Below, one piece after another: positions 11,581-23,662 of a stretch of 64,000 nt of DNA. Every line of letters begins with the position of its first letter. Position 1 is the first letter of the stretch. Source of the DNA: Brachynemurus nebulosus (taxonomy: Eukaryota; Arthropoda; Insecta; Neuroptera; Myrmeleontidae). The notes under the pieces were generated by a model. The model had not been told where the DNA came from, ran no database searches, and worked only from the letters and a program-made list of their open reading frames with translations. Location: assembly GCA_035578155.1 (NCBI GenBank), contig JAPWDM010000008.1, positions 816,001-880,000 on the forward strand, read 5' to 3'. The translations under genes were made by a program, and so were the position numbers.

Positions 11581-11619
<39 letters not shown>

Positions 11620-11860
11620 AAATAAGAAACTTGAAAAAATTAGTTTATTGCCAAAATATATTTTGTCTCGCATATCTTGAGAGCAAATGATGGTTTGATA
11701 AGGGTGGAGCCCCCACACTTAGGTACAGAAGGTGAAACCCCCGATATGGTGCAAGGGGCAAAGCCTCTATCGGGGGCCCAAGGGAGGAGTCGCCTGAAAT
11801 GAAAAAAGAATTATTTATGTACAGTAGTCTCTAGTCTTTAAGGACACCCAATGGGAAGTT
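11179..11860 (+). mobile_element. Short-TIR repeat with AACTTCCCAT ends
   Basis: Ends AACTTCCCATAGG and, inverted, AACTTCCCATTGG. Inside are a 31-nt A run near 11587-11617, two copies of TCTCGCATATCTYGAGA (11336 and 11667) and a GC-rich patch at 11704-11795. Target duplication not resolved; superfamily unknown. Confidence 0.45.
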
Positions 11861-12163
11861 GACAGAGTGGGTAGACCTGTCCCCCAAATTTTTTTCATTT
11901 TAAAAATGTGTTCTCCAAAGAAAGTTTAAAATTTTGAAAATTTATAGCCGTATACCAACCCGATGGCATTCACCATCGGCAATATCTCAGGGTGTCAGTC
12001 AGTGTTACGGATTTACTAAAAATAAGGTATAATTTATTTTAATAGCCCATAGTAACAACATATTTTTATAGATCTCTAACTTGAAAAATGACGAATTTCC
12101 ATACAAAATTTTCATCCCTTGCTTAACCCACTTGGGGAATGAATTTTCAAAAATCCTTTCTTA

Positions 12164-13800
12164 CAAGTAAAGGTCCCGAGGCCGGACCTATCGATTTTGA
12201 TGAAACTTAAATATGTTGTAGAACACTAAAAACTAAGGGACACGTATTTTTTTTTATCTGCGGAAAAACGGTTTGAAGGGGTGAAATCGCCCTCCAAAAA
12301 TTGGGGTAAAAATTTAATTTTTCAAATATCTCGAAAACAGTAAGAGATAGAGCAAAAGTTTAAATTGGCGATATTACTCTTTTTTAAAGAGCTATCTATT
12401 GATATGCAACTTGTTCAAATTACATCAACAGGGGTGGTTGGAGGTTAAAATTTGGGGGTTAATTTTGCAAAAAGGGGGTGAAAAATAAACAATATAAAAA
12501 TTTTGTTTACAGACTTGAAATCTGCGTCAAAAAATCTAATTGACCTGTTTTTGCTCAATATCCTAATATTAAGTCTAGGGGTAGTTAACTAGAGGGTGAC
12601 TATGTCAAATAATCGTACTATTTGGGTATTTCAAGAAGTTCTTCTTCATGGAAAATAGCTTAAGACAATTAGAATAACGTAGAAATGAAATTCTCGAATT
12701 CAAAATTGAGTTTGAGCAACATTGGAGAGGGGGTGAGACACCCTCTTAAATTACATACTAGTTTATATACACTAATTTTTGCTATTAACACACTGATAGT
12801 GGGTAAAATAATGTCACAATAAGTGGTTCTGAAGTTGGATTAAAATGAAATTCTCGAATTCAAAATTGAGTTTGAGCAACATTGGAGAGGGGGTGAGTCA
12901 CCCTCTTAAATTACATACTAGTTTACATACACTAATTAACACACTGACAGGGGGTAATAATGTCGCAATAGATCGTTCTGAAGTTAGACTATCGTATGTA
13001 AGGTTTTTATTAGGTTTCGTTATTTTAGGTTAGGTTATGTAATTTTCGGTATCGATAATTTTCGATAAGGAAAACTATAATATCCATTAAAAAACAAACC
13101 TAGTAAAGACCTTTCATATGATAGTCCAACTTCAGAACCACTTATTGTGACATTATTTTACCAACTATCAGTGTGTTAATAGCAAAAATTAGTGTATATA
13201 AACTAGTATGTAATTTAAGAGGGTGACTAACCCCCTCTCCAATGTTGCTCAAACTCAATTTTGAATTCGAGAATTTCATTTCTACGTTATTCTAATTGTC
13301 TTAAGCTATTTTCTATGAGGAAGAACTTCTTGAAATACCCAAATTGTACGACTATTCGACATAGTCACCCTCTAGTTAACTACCCCTAGACTTAATATTA
13401 GGGCATTGAGTAAAAATAGGTCAATTAGATTTTTTGACGTAGATTTCAAATCTGTAAACAAAATTTTTATATTGTATATTTTTCACCCCCTTTTTGCAAA
13501 ATTAACCCCCAAATTTTAACCCCCAACCACCCCTGTTGATGTAATATGAACAAATTGCATATCAATAGATAGCTCTTTAAAAAAGAGCAATATCGCCAAT
13601 TTAAACTTTTGCTCTATCTCTTACTGTTTTCGAGATATTTGAAAAATTAAATTTTTACCCCAATTTTTGGAGGGCGATTTCACCCCTTCAAACCGTTTTT
13701 CCGCAGATAAAAAAAAATACGTGTCCCTTTGTTTTTAGTGTTCTACAATATATTTAAGTTTCATCGAAATCGATAGGTCCGGCCTCGGGACCTTTACTTG
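12164..13800. mobile_element. Long-arm foldback transposon, TTA target duplication
   Basis: Two arms of 676 bp, 12164-12839 and 13125-13800, are inverse complements. The outer ends read CAAGTAAAGGTCCCGAGG and are flanked by TTA at 12161-12163 and 13801-13803. A 3-bp TTA duplication fits PIF/Harbinger-type insertion, though no transposase is present to confirm it. Between the arms, 12843-13010 repeats 12683-12840, and this inner copy pairs further into the right arm than the first, so the left arm carries a tandem duplication of about 160 bp. Confidence 0.85.
12683..13010 (+). repeat. Tandem duplication within the foldback left arm
   Basis: AATGAAATTCTCGAATTC begins both units (12685 and 12844), followed by the same GTTTGAGCAACATTGG text. 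The second unit lacks a few bases (TTTTTGCTA). Confidence 0.8.
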
Positions 13801-13803
13801 TTA

Positions 13804-14608
13804 GTGCTTACCTATATTTGTATAAAGAACTCCTGTGCCAAATTTCATCCTTCAATATATGTTGCTTTATACTAGGGACTACGGATACTGCAAAATTTTA
13901 ATTTTTACTACTATTACCAAATTTATCATATTTTTTAATTTTTTTTTACTAATTTTTACTATTTTTAAAAAATACAAAACTTGAAAAAAAAAAGTCAAAG
14001 GAATAATTTTTTTCAAACAGCCGCCATTTTTAGAAGTTCCTGCCAGAATGACAATCTTTTCTAAGCCAGAATCCTTTTCTATTTTTGTTGTAAATGTACA
14101 CAGATCCCAAATTCATATCAACTAGCATATTACTTTTTTGTATGGCTATATTTACATCGTTACAAGTCCTTGAATTTTCATTTTCTTTTTTTTTTTTTGT
14201 ATGTTATTAATTCCTAAAAAAAAAACGAAATTTTTATTGTTTAAACTAGAATATCCACTTAATAAAAATTGTTTTGAACAGGATTCGAATGAATCCAATG
14301 AAATGTTTCACTTAAATAAAATAATTGTACACAATAGTCAACGATATTTTTATAGTTCCGCCCCCTTGTCAGTGTCCAATAGAAATACAATAGGCATGAT
14401 GACAGTAATAAAGAGTTATTGAAATTATATATTTATCTAATGAAATAGGGTTCATAAATAATAAACAACATATTAATTTTAATTTTTTATTTTATTATTA
14501 ATTTTTTTTTAAGTAAAATAAAACGACAAATTACAACTGTCCGCCATGTTAGATTGAACACAAATCATAATAAACTACGTCACGTCTATGTAAACAATAT
14601 TTTGTTGA
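13804..14608. other. AT-rich DNA, no feature seen
   Basis: Several T and A homopolymers. The chance frame at 14201-14422 shows no recognisable domain. Confidence 0.5.
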
Positions 14609-14730
14609 ACTCAATTTACTAAGGCAAATAGTTCCAATTTACCAAAAATTGATTTGCTAATGCTGGGAGAGTTTCTTGCATCAAATAAAGACTTTTGCTC
14701 AGCAGAATTTAGAAATGTCAAAACTTCAAC
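14609..14730 (+). pseudogene. Isolated exon fragment, possible YqaJ/SWIM-type protein N-terminus
   Basis: A 40-residue open stretch, bounded by TGA at 14606-14608 and a consensus donor AAC|GTAAGT at 14731. It contains LPKIDLLMLGEFLASN and AEFRNVKTS. I associate this pattern from memory with the N-terminus of SWIM/YqaJ-recombinase-like proteins that are repetitive in some invertebrate genomes; the assignment is tentative. No following exon is recognised, and ACGTCACGTCTATG (14574) reappears inverted near 15270, so the fragment may lie within a mobile unit. Confidence 0.35.
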
Positions 14731-14734
14731 GTAA

Positions 14735-15710
14735 GTACATCAATATTATAACTTCAAAATCCGTAAAATATGCTTTTTGTTTGCTCTTATTTGTACATCA
14801 TGACAAGTACAAATATTACAGGCTATATTATTTATTAATAAAGTACCCATTAAGATAAATAATTGTGAATAATCAAAAGATGAAAGATAACTTTAATAAA
14901 AAGCATCAAATTTATTATTGAATTTAGACATCAAACAAAATTATTATGCATAGAATATTTTAGAATGTATGAAATGAAGTAAAAACTTACGTCAAAGTGA
15001 TCTTCGCAAAAATAAATTGGAGAATTTAGACAAATAACTTTTGGATCTCACCGTGCAAGATTAAGCCACTTAGTGCGCATTTTTTTTTTTTTTTAGGTGG
15101 AACGTAAACAAATAACTTGCTAGAATTTTTTATTGATGTATTTCCACACTGAGGGACTGCATACCACTTATAAACTTATGTGTAACAAAAATCAACTAAA
15201 TTCTTCTAACTCAAATTCAACACAATATAGACAGTTGCGTTATATTTGTGTATCCATGCAGTTGATTACATAGACGTGACGTCACAGCAGACGCCGTGAC
15301 ATATTCACGCGTTTTGACGTGTATTTCGAAATTGATAATTAAAATGACAATTTTATACTAATAAATCGATTTTTTTTTTTAGAAATAAGATTTTTTTGTT
15401 TAAGTAGTTATTGCTGAATCTCACAGAAGAGTTTTTAAAAATTCGTCATCATGCCTATTATTTATATATTGTTATGTAGTGTCTGTAAACATGATTATTT
15501 AATTAAGGAGAGGGTAAGGTTAATTCGTACAAAAAAGGCTTGTTTTTGCTATTTTTTTGTGACGACACAGTTAGAATCTTTTTATTAAAACCAGTGGTAC
15601 ATTAAAGTATAACATTCGAAGAATATTATATAAAATTTTCACGAAGAAATATTAAAAAATACAGTAATGGCAGCAATTATTCAGACGTGTCTCGGAAAAA
15701 AGTAGAATTG
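14735..15710. other. AT-rich DNA after the isolated exon
   Basis: No further coding signal. An inverted relative of 14574-14595 is found at about 15269-15290. Confidence 0.4.
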
Positions 15711-16020
15711 CGGTGCCCCTCATAACTTGGTGCTGGATCATCCGAAATAAAAAAATTAAAGTCCATTCGTTAGATAATAGTTTTCCTCAGGTAGCGCTGG
15801 GAGGGTTTTTCGAAATTTCAATTTTTCACTTTTTTGGAACACTTAGAACGGAAAAACACGATTTTTGCGAAAAAAATTGGCTAATTTGTTATTGTAAAAT
15901 AAAAATTATTAACAAATTTGAAAAAAACTCTCCAGCGTTACCTCGTAAATTATGTACAGAAATAGTGTTCAAAATTTCAAATGGATCGGCGCTGTGGTTT
16001 TGAAGTTATGAGGGGCACCG
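15711..16020. mobile_element. 310-bp TIR element (CGGTGCCCCTCATAACTT ends)
   Basis: CGGTGCCCCTCATAACTT at 15711-15728 is the exact inverse of 16003-16020. The open frame across it is incidental. Target duplication not evident; could also be an unclassified repeat unit. Confidence 0.6.
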
Positions 16021-16361
16021 ACTTTGAAAACGTGACCTGTGAGGAAAACGCTTTAAAGTTTTGAACACTTAAAAATTCTTGTATAAAACTATTAGTTGTA
16101 TATAAATTAGTTGGTCTTATGGAAAGCGATATAGAATACTTACTGCTAAACTAAATTTTATACCCTACACTGACAAGATATACAGTACAGGTATAAACAC
16201 GTTAGTACTTCCATTGAAATTTCTATAATGTAACTGAGAGAGAGATAAATTATTAAATTATTAGAATCCAACTGCAGGTAAAATGAAATGAAAAAAATTA
16301 TTTTAAGCGACAGCCTGCATATAAATTATTAAGAACGAACTAAAAGAAGAAAATTGTTCTA
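16021..16361. other. AT-rich spacer, no feature seen
   Basis: Only short simple runs (GAGAGAGA at about 16237). Confidence 0.4.
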
Positions 16362-17277
16362 CATGTTTCAGTCATTTAAATGACCATCTTCAGGAAAATC
16401 AATAATTCAGTTCTGAAAACAACTGAGAAAAATAACATCAAAAGGACATAACCTCCAAATGTCAAATAAATGTCAAAATGACAGACGAAATTAAAAAATT
16501 AAAAATCAAAGAATCAAAAAATTAACGGACCCCATACTAAATAGGGAAAGTCAAAATCATGATAAAATATTAGAAGACGAGATGCGACCAAATACTTACC
16601 GTATCAGGAAACATCAAGAATATAAAATTCCAACGAAGTTGTAGGAAAAACAGGTATGTCACAAAGAAATTATGTAACATCACAAAAAATTTACGAAAAT
16701 CATTAAAAATTAGAAAATAAATTAAAAGTAAAACCCAGTAATTATTACACTTAAAACACTCAATATTAAGTTGAACATATTTTAGTAGAAAAATTAAATT
16801 GTTGAGGTTAGACAAGAAATTAAAAAAGTGATTATTAATTAATTATTAAAACAATAGTTAAGTAGGATCATGTGTAGTGTTTGAAGTTTTGTAATTAAAT
16901 GGCTGTTCAAATTGCATAGATATTGTGTTCATGAGAGAACGGCACTGATCATAAGACAAAAGTTGCGCAGTCTCATTAAGAATTGATTGATTCAAATTAT
17001 GATGGTGAGCGATATATAATTTTTCCAGCATGTCTAGGAGTGCCCCCTTTTTCGCAAAATGTAACGGTTCAAAATTATCATCGATCACAAATTTGTGATC
17101 CGTTTCCAAAATATGTTCAGCTATTGCAGAATAATTTTTTAAATTAGAAGCCTTAATTGCTGCTAAATGTTCAGAAAATCTAGTACAGAGACGTCGGCCC
17201 GACTGACCAACGTAAAGGGCCCCACATTGACATTCGAATTTATAAACGCCCGATCTGTGTAAAGGATTAATAGAGGC
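16362..17277 (-). mobile_element. 5'-truncated Penelope-like retroelement, 3' end
   Basis: On the minus strand a GIY-YIG endonuclease frame (16858-17277) is followed by a 3' tail that includes, at about 16395-16362, CCTGAAGATGG and later GAAACATGT, a motif pair I recall as common downstream of Penelope-like element frames. The reverse transcriptase portion is absent, as expected for the frequent 5' truncations of this class. Confidence 0.65.
16858..17277 (-). pseudogene. GIY-YIG endonuclease C-terminus of Penelope-like element
   Basis: Open for 139 codons plus stop, with no upstream start before a TAA at 17280-17278. Near the N-terminal side it reads SGVYKFECQCGALYVGQSGR, then an R..EH motif: the GIY-YIG pattern (GVY, then YVG ten residues on), the conserved Arg and the Glu-His of the fold. 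A CQC pair precedes the YVG, as in Penelope-type domains. The known role is DNA nicking during retroelement insertion. The fragment lacks its reverse transcriptase and is probably dead although its frame is intact. Confidence 0.75.
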
Positions 17278-17280
17278 TTA

Positions 17281-17925
17281 AAATAATTTTTTTCAATTTT
17301 TTTCATGAGAGAGAGATATGTATATAGAGAGCAAAACATCTGCCAGGTAACAATAAAAATGCTTATAACTTCGTCAATTTTGCTCCAATCAACTTGAAAT
17401 TTTGAGACAATATTCTTAAGATATTATGCATTCAGTTAAAAAAATAAAAAAAAAAATGCAAAAAAAATTATTTGAATACCTTACCCTGCCCTTAACGTAA
17501 CCAAAAAACAATTATATCGCATTTTACTAAAAAATTTAGTACTCTTTTGGTAAGTGATAACTAAAAAATATGGTTAGTGTGATTTCCTTTATCGACAACT
17601 ACGTAATCGGAAGTTGGAACAAATGGACTCTAGTAACAGAATACCGCCCTCTAACATTCCCTGCTAAACCCTACTTTGCCCACCTTCGTGTAGATAATAC
17701 TCGCGCTGTATAATATATCGGTGGAAGATATCTTATTCGCTTGTAGCGCTAGTATTCAATCATCTTGCATGATGCTCTTAACCACAACTTTTGTTCTCAT
17801 CTCACTCCTGTGCGAACTGACAACAAGGACAACCGATATACGAATAAAACTATATATATTACCTACATACATACTTTGGGAAATATTATTAATAATTTTA
17901 GTTTGAGAAAAAAAAAACAAGTGGT
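17281..17925. other. AT-rich spacer, no feature seen
   Basis: No recognisable coding or repeat structure apart from short GAGAGA and A runs. Confidence 0.4.
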
Positions 17926-19120
17926 CAAGTGCCCGTTGTACTTACGCTAACAGTGCTCCGTACAATTAGTTGGTCTTCTGGAAAGTGAATGAAACATTTT
18001 TCATAATGAATAAATTTTGTTCCTAAATGAACAATGATCTTTCAGTCCTACGACTTCGGCATCCGAAACCAAACAAAACATCCCCAGAGGCCGACCGCGA
18101 TCAACGATTAATTGATTAGTTGGTTACGTATTATGTGTGCGATGATTATCATCATTCATGACACGGATGTGTTCCTACTCACACAAATACATACCAACAC
18201 ACACTACTCTTTTGGTTTCTATGTATAAAAAAGTTTAAGATAAACAAAAATATATAAAAATATAATTTATATTTTTAAATAAGATTGATTTGAATGTCAG
18301 TGTATATGTAGCATGTACGTATCACGGACGTATGTTTACAGTTTTACATATACATGTTGAACTATGTTGAATATATTCAGTGTTTGAATCATTTTATTTT
18401 ATGTATTTGTTTATATAAAGTTTTTTTTTTTTTTAAATATTGCCGGCTTCCGAGGAACTTTACTATGAAAGTGCTCGGGCCTCATAGTGTTAATTACTGG
18501 ATGAAGTAAATGTACAAAGGGTTACCTTTATTTCCAAGATTAAAATTGTATATTGTCAGAAATTTATTTAAATATTGTCAATTTTTTTGAATAGCTTGAA
18601 TTTTATTATTTCTATGGACACCTGACAAAATTTTACAAAAATATTATTTAGATAAATATTCAAGTGCAGATTGTAATATATTTTTCATGATTAAATTTAT
18701 TAGCTATTCCTTACCTCTTCTTTAATTTCTAAAACTCACTTTCCAAAAAAAACTACAAAATACCCGTTTAACATAATTAGTGAAATACAATTATTAGATT
18801 AAAAACATCAACTTTTCTTTTTTCATACCAAGGAAGTAGTGCAAGAAAATTCAGGTTTGATAATTTTCGCTCAATCTTACATCCCATTCTTAATGTTTGT
18901 GAATTTTTTTTCAGATTTTTCTGAACAATCCTTCTGGTAATAAAGGCCGGGGACAGCAATCTTTATGCTATTACAAAAAAAAAAAATAAACAAAAGTATG
19001 TAGTTATATAATATAATAGCCGTACCCGCGACGTCGTTCGCGCAAAGCATTGTTATAAATGTAAGTATAATAATTGTACAGAACTTGCAAAGAATAATAA
19101 TTTTTGTGTAATACATACAC

Positions 19121-19416
19121 ATGTTCAAAATGGTTTTTCTATTTTCCCGTGGGAATGAGGAATTTTCCCGGAGTAAAAAGTACCTTTAATGTTGCCCTAG
19201 GTAATAAGTTATCACCACACCAAATTTTATTAAAATCCGTGCAATAGTTTTTGCCTAATGTGTGCAGCACATGCTCAAAATGGTTTTTACATTTTCCCGT
19301 GGGAATGAGAAATTTTCCCGGAGTAAAAAGTATTTTAGATGTTGACCCAGGTAATAAGTTATCATCACACCAAATTTCATTAAAATCCGTCCAATAGTTT
19401 TTACGTGATGCGTGAA
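19121..19416 (+). repeat. Two tandem 150-bp units
   Basis: ATGYTCAAAATGG starts at 19121 and 19271, with ATTTTCCCGTGGGAATG and AATCCGT.CAATAGTTTTT in both. The second unit ends in CAGACAGACAGACAGAC at 19417-19433. The same style of tail occurs in many insect dispersed repeats. Confidence 0.75.
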
Positions 19417-19551
19417 CAGACAGACAGACAGACAAAAATTCTAAAAACCGCTGTTTTGGTATCTACATCGATAACTATTTACAGTACCAGTACAATTTTC
19501 AAAAAATATTCCATGTACAGAAATGGTCTCGTTACAATTTTATTATATGTA

Positions 19552-20365
19552 CACGGAGAGAAAAATTATATAATTTTTGTAGATAAAATTTCAGAAAAAT
19601 TACCATGCTCTCTTATAATGCGTGCGCGATCGACGACCAAAATAAAAAATATGTGCTAGCATGGTAAAATTTAATGTGCTAACACAACTTTTATTACATT
19701 CTTATGCATATGTTATAGTTTAATTATTGTTGTCGTACTCTTTCATTTGCGCATCTAACCCGCAACCTTATGTTACCTGTAAAAACTTCGAACCTGTAAG
19801 AACTTTATGATGCATACAAAAATGATTGCCAACAATATATTCTAATACTAAAGATAGTGAAGTAACAAGATGATGAATTAAACGGTGACATCCCCGTCCT
19901 CTAACACAGTGTAATGAATACTGCTTGCTGCTTGTAAGACAGTCGAATGAATCAAGGTGCTTGGTCCGACCCGTCCGACCAAGTTGGTCGTCCAAACCTA
20001 TGGTTGGCTATGTGACTTGCTATGAGTGAGGTACATTTCAACAGCGTTCACAACACACACAACCTCCTTTCTCTTTTTTTCTTTCTACTATTAGCAGATA
20101 GCATTTCAAATATTATAATACAGCATGGTAATTTTTGTAAGAAAAACAATTAAAAAATATTTTTTTGTCGGCAATGGAACTTTTTACTGTGCTGTTTTAC
20201 AAATTTTACGGAGCTAATATTACGGAAACGGTATTCTATTCTATAAATTTTCTATGATTAATTATAATTTTTATATTTTTACCGTACAAAATTAAATATG
20301 TTCGCCTTTTACACGTCGATTGTAGTGCCGAGCACAGTAATTTTTATACGAATTTTCTCTCCGTG
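19552..20365. mobile_element. TIR element, CACGGAGAGAAAA ends (hAT-like?)
   Basis: CACGGAGAGAAAAATTATAT at the left end is matched inverted by CACGGAGAGAAAATTCGTAT at the right end. AGCATGGTAA recurs subterminally. The flanking 8-mers (TATATGTA and TATAGATG) are only partly alike, so a hAT assignment is a guess from the CA start and size. Confidence 0.55.
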
Positions 20366-20659
20366 TATAGATGTATAGACGTATAGATTACTGAATTCGT
20401 TCTTTAATAGGCTTTCATTTGATACCTTACTCGCGGTGCTCTTGGCAAAAAATTTTGTTTTTACTTTCCAGTTTATCCCCTAAAATTAGCCGCCAGCATC
20501 GAAATTCAACTTCACTTCCGTAATTAGGCCACCACACCCTATACCTTCGCGTCGAGTTATTTCAGAGGAAATTGCCTGTGACACTCGCACAGACACCGAC
20601 GAAGTGATTGCATAAGTGTTTCGTTTTGCCAATTTTAGTATGGAACACTAAAATAAAAA

Positions 20660-22723
20660 AATAGAGGTACAGAGGTGAAGATATTTGTTAAAATATATTG
20701 TTTATACTTGCGCTTTCAATCGTTAGTGTTTGAATAAATTTCCCCGCGACTGTACCTACAAAAACCTTTCAAATATTGAATGGAATGAATAGTCGGGCAT
20801 TGTTTAGGAGAAACTTAGAAAATCTATATAATGGCCCGAGTTGACACACAATCAATCTTTGTGCGCAACATTTATGTATGCATGTTCGTCTCAAGTCTCA
20901 AGTCTCAACGTGCTCCATTGTTGTTCCATCTTTCTTGTTTGTCCGCTCAAAAACACAAAATAGGTAACTTTATACAATGAGATTGAATTCAACGATATTG
21001 TATATTATAACAATGTCTGCTTTTATTTCAAAAGAGGAAACCACAACACTACAGTAAGGTTTTGAATAAATTTCAAAAAATGTTTTTTTTTTAAATTTAT
21101 GTAAAACATCAGTTGAGAGGGGCTAATGCGTCATTTTTTCGAACTCGAAACAATAAGATACCACTGTAGGTACCGCAAAAATACAGATTTGAATAATACG
21201 ATTGTCCCAACGTTTCCGTACGAAATATGAAAGTGGGAGAAACATATTTTTTGCATTATTTAGTAAACATGTTGTGTCAAATACAACGTACTTGTACAAA
21301 ATTAGTGAATTAGAATACTTAAATATTAAGTAAGATATTGAAATTTAATGGATTTCATATTGACGCGTGCGCAATGGCCAGCACTGTTTCGCTTTCAATA
21401 AAATTTGAGTGACTTTACTCCTACTTCATCACAGGGAACCATCTAGTGACTGACTCCTGGTATAATTCAAAATTGGTCGAATAGTTTCAGACGGCGAACC
21501 AAAATTGTTCTGGAAGGTCTGACACATGAAACGCGAGTAGAAATTCTATAATTTGGAAATGTTACGCCACTGGGGTTAAGAATCAAATTGGAATTTTCCT
21601 GTCTCTTACTCTGTTGTACATTAACTTATCTGATTAGTACTAGCTATCTGTTTTTGATTGAAAGTGTACAATAAATCTATCTTAACATTTATTTACAATG
21701 TTTTTTACAAACACTATGTACATATATGTAATTGATTTTGTACGAACGTTCGTGAGTGTTCCTTATGTGGAGTGAACTTAAACAAAACGTCACTGTACTC
21801 ATTCATTTCTAACGAAAATATAAAATTTCATGGTATTATTTGTTGTTGCTAGGTCGAATATTATTAGGTACTGACTAAATGAACTCTGTATGACGCAATG
21901 TCTGAATGATAATGATTCGTTTTATCATTAATAACAATAAATGATTATATTTTAGAAACATTAAAGTGTAAATCTATACAAATTAAGAAAATTAAAGTTT
22001 TTTTTCCTTTCATTGTCTATAATAATGATTAGAATCATTAGACCTATGATTAGTGGAAATTAAAAAGAAAACAGCTAAATAGCTTATAATAATTATTTGA
22101 TGGATGAAATTTTGCAGCACTAAGTTTTTTCTTGTTTTAATGACACAATAAGATATTAAAAGAAAACAAAGCCGGTACTAATAGACCAGGAGCTGACGGT
22201 GAGTATTATACTCAAAAAAAAATCGACAAATTATCACCTTTTAACACGGAGTGAAAAACTTGGTCAAACGGATTTTTTTGATTTTCCGGAAAACTATAGG
22301 AGTTGGATAAAAACCATAGAGCAATCGTTATGATTTCTTACTGTTTTAGCTGAATTTTTTCACCGTGTAGAAAACTTGTAGAATGTGTCACACTGGTATG
22401 GATCTGTGACGTGTCGTTTGGTAATTTTGAGACGATAACCAATCACAAGCCGTTAGACAGTCATTTGTTTTGTTTTTTTCTGCTACTAAATTGTATTCAG
22501 ACCAATTTGAATAAAATATTTACTAGCTCTTAGAGTATGATAATAGATAAAGTAATTTGTTATAATTATCTATTTACTTATAATACTTAGTTGATGATAA
22601 TTAGCGTTTATTAAAAAAAAAAAATTAAAATAAAAATTCTAACAAAGTAATTAGAGCAAAAAGTAATAATTTTAACCATGTTTTTAACAATTTATTTTTT
22701 TTTTATTACTTTATTTGCACACT
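20660..22723. other. About 2 kb of AT-rich DNA, no feature seen
   Basis: No gene. A small TCTCAAG triplet repeat lies at about 20888-20906. Bases 21480-21560 weakly resemble the tail of the dispersed repeat near 48890. Confidence 0.5.
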
Positions 22724-22727
22724 TTAA

Positions 22728-23658
22728 TCCTAGAATCATACGTTGGTCTACGAGAAACGTTAATCGTACATCAACGTCGTCTTGACGGATGGACTTTTTA
22801 CGGAGAGTTTTAGAGTTTATTTGCAAAAAACATTTTTTTTACATAACAATACTACAAAAGCGAACAAAAGATTTAAAAAAATTGAGTTTGGAAAAATTTT
22901 TTAATGTAAATATTTATTAATTTTTTTAATCATTTTATCAAAGCATATTTTCATTCTAAAAATTAAAAAATAGATAAATACATCAATTGTATCATAAAAC
23001 GTGTGTTTCAAATAATTAATTTATGAACTATTATGAGTCAGTGGACATGTGTGACTTTACAGAATGTGAAATTTCTCAGTCATAAATATTCCTATAGATA
23101 TGTAGTTATTTCCCCATTAGGCACATTTGTAAATTTTCTAAAATTTGTCAGTAATTTTTCGAATAAAATCTCAAAAAATAATCAAAATTAAAATATTTTC
23201 CACAAAATAAATTGTTAATCTTTTATTAAGTCACTTGAAACACATTCTTTAGTTTTCGATTCAATATATTAAAACTTCAGTAATATGTATGTCGTTTCTA
23301 TAAGTCAAATAGCTGTAATCATCTTTCACATTATCATATAATCATTGAATAAATTAATTATAACATGCATATCTTTAATAAATTTTTGAAAAATTAGGAA
23401 AACTTTTATATGTGGAGTACAAAATCTTTAAAAAAAAACATCGCGTAATCATACATCGACGTCCTTTTGACGGACACTATTTCAATACAAAAAAAAAAAC
23501 GACAATGACTATAAACAAAATAAATACGTCTTATGTGTTATAACAACAAATAAATTAGATAACAGAAATCTCACAGCAAGCAGGTACCAACAAGTTGTAG
23601 TATTGGAGCAGGTAGAGAAGTACGTTCGTCGTTTTGACGTGTACGTATGATTCTAGGG
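22728..23658 (-). mobile_element. piggyBac-like non-autonomous element, copy 2
   Basis: Inverse-orientation relative of 10242-11151, with TTAA at 22724-22727 and 23659-23662. Its left terminal base has changed (TCCTAGAATCATAC instead of CCCTAG), while the right end is intact. Colinear along the whole 931 bp, including the CGTCGTTTTGACG subterminal palindromes. Confidence 0.85.
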
Positions 23659-23662
23659 TTAA

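Larger units (their letters stand above)
17926..20655. repeat. Inverted relative of 37864-39310, interrupted
   Basis: Blocks 17926-18010, 18655-18960 and 20375-20655 are inverse complements of about 39230-39310, 38195-38395 and 37864-38150. The shared outer motif is TGYTCCGTAC. This copy carries at least 1.3 kb extra between the last two blocks, including the 150-bp tandem repeat and the TIR element at 19552-20365. Confidence 0.65.

Noticed and set aside
15713..16003. 96-codon frame
   Set aside because: Almost exactly spans a 310-bp TIR element and shows no domain.
19121..19416. Possible CRISPR-like repeat
   Set aside because: Only two tandem 150-bp units without spacers; eukaryotic dispersed repeat.
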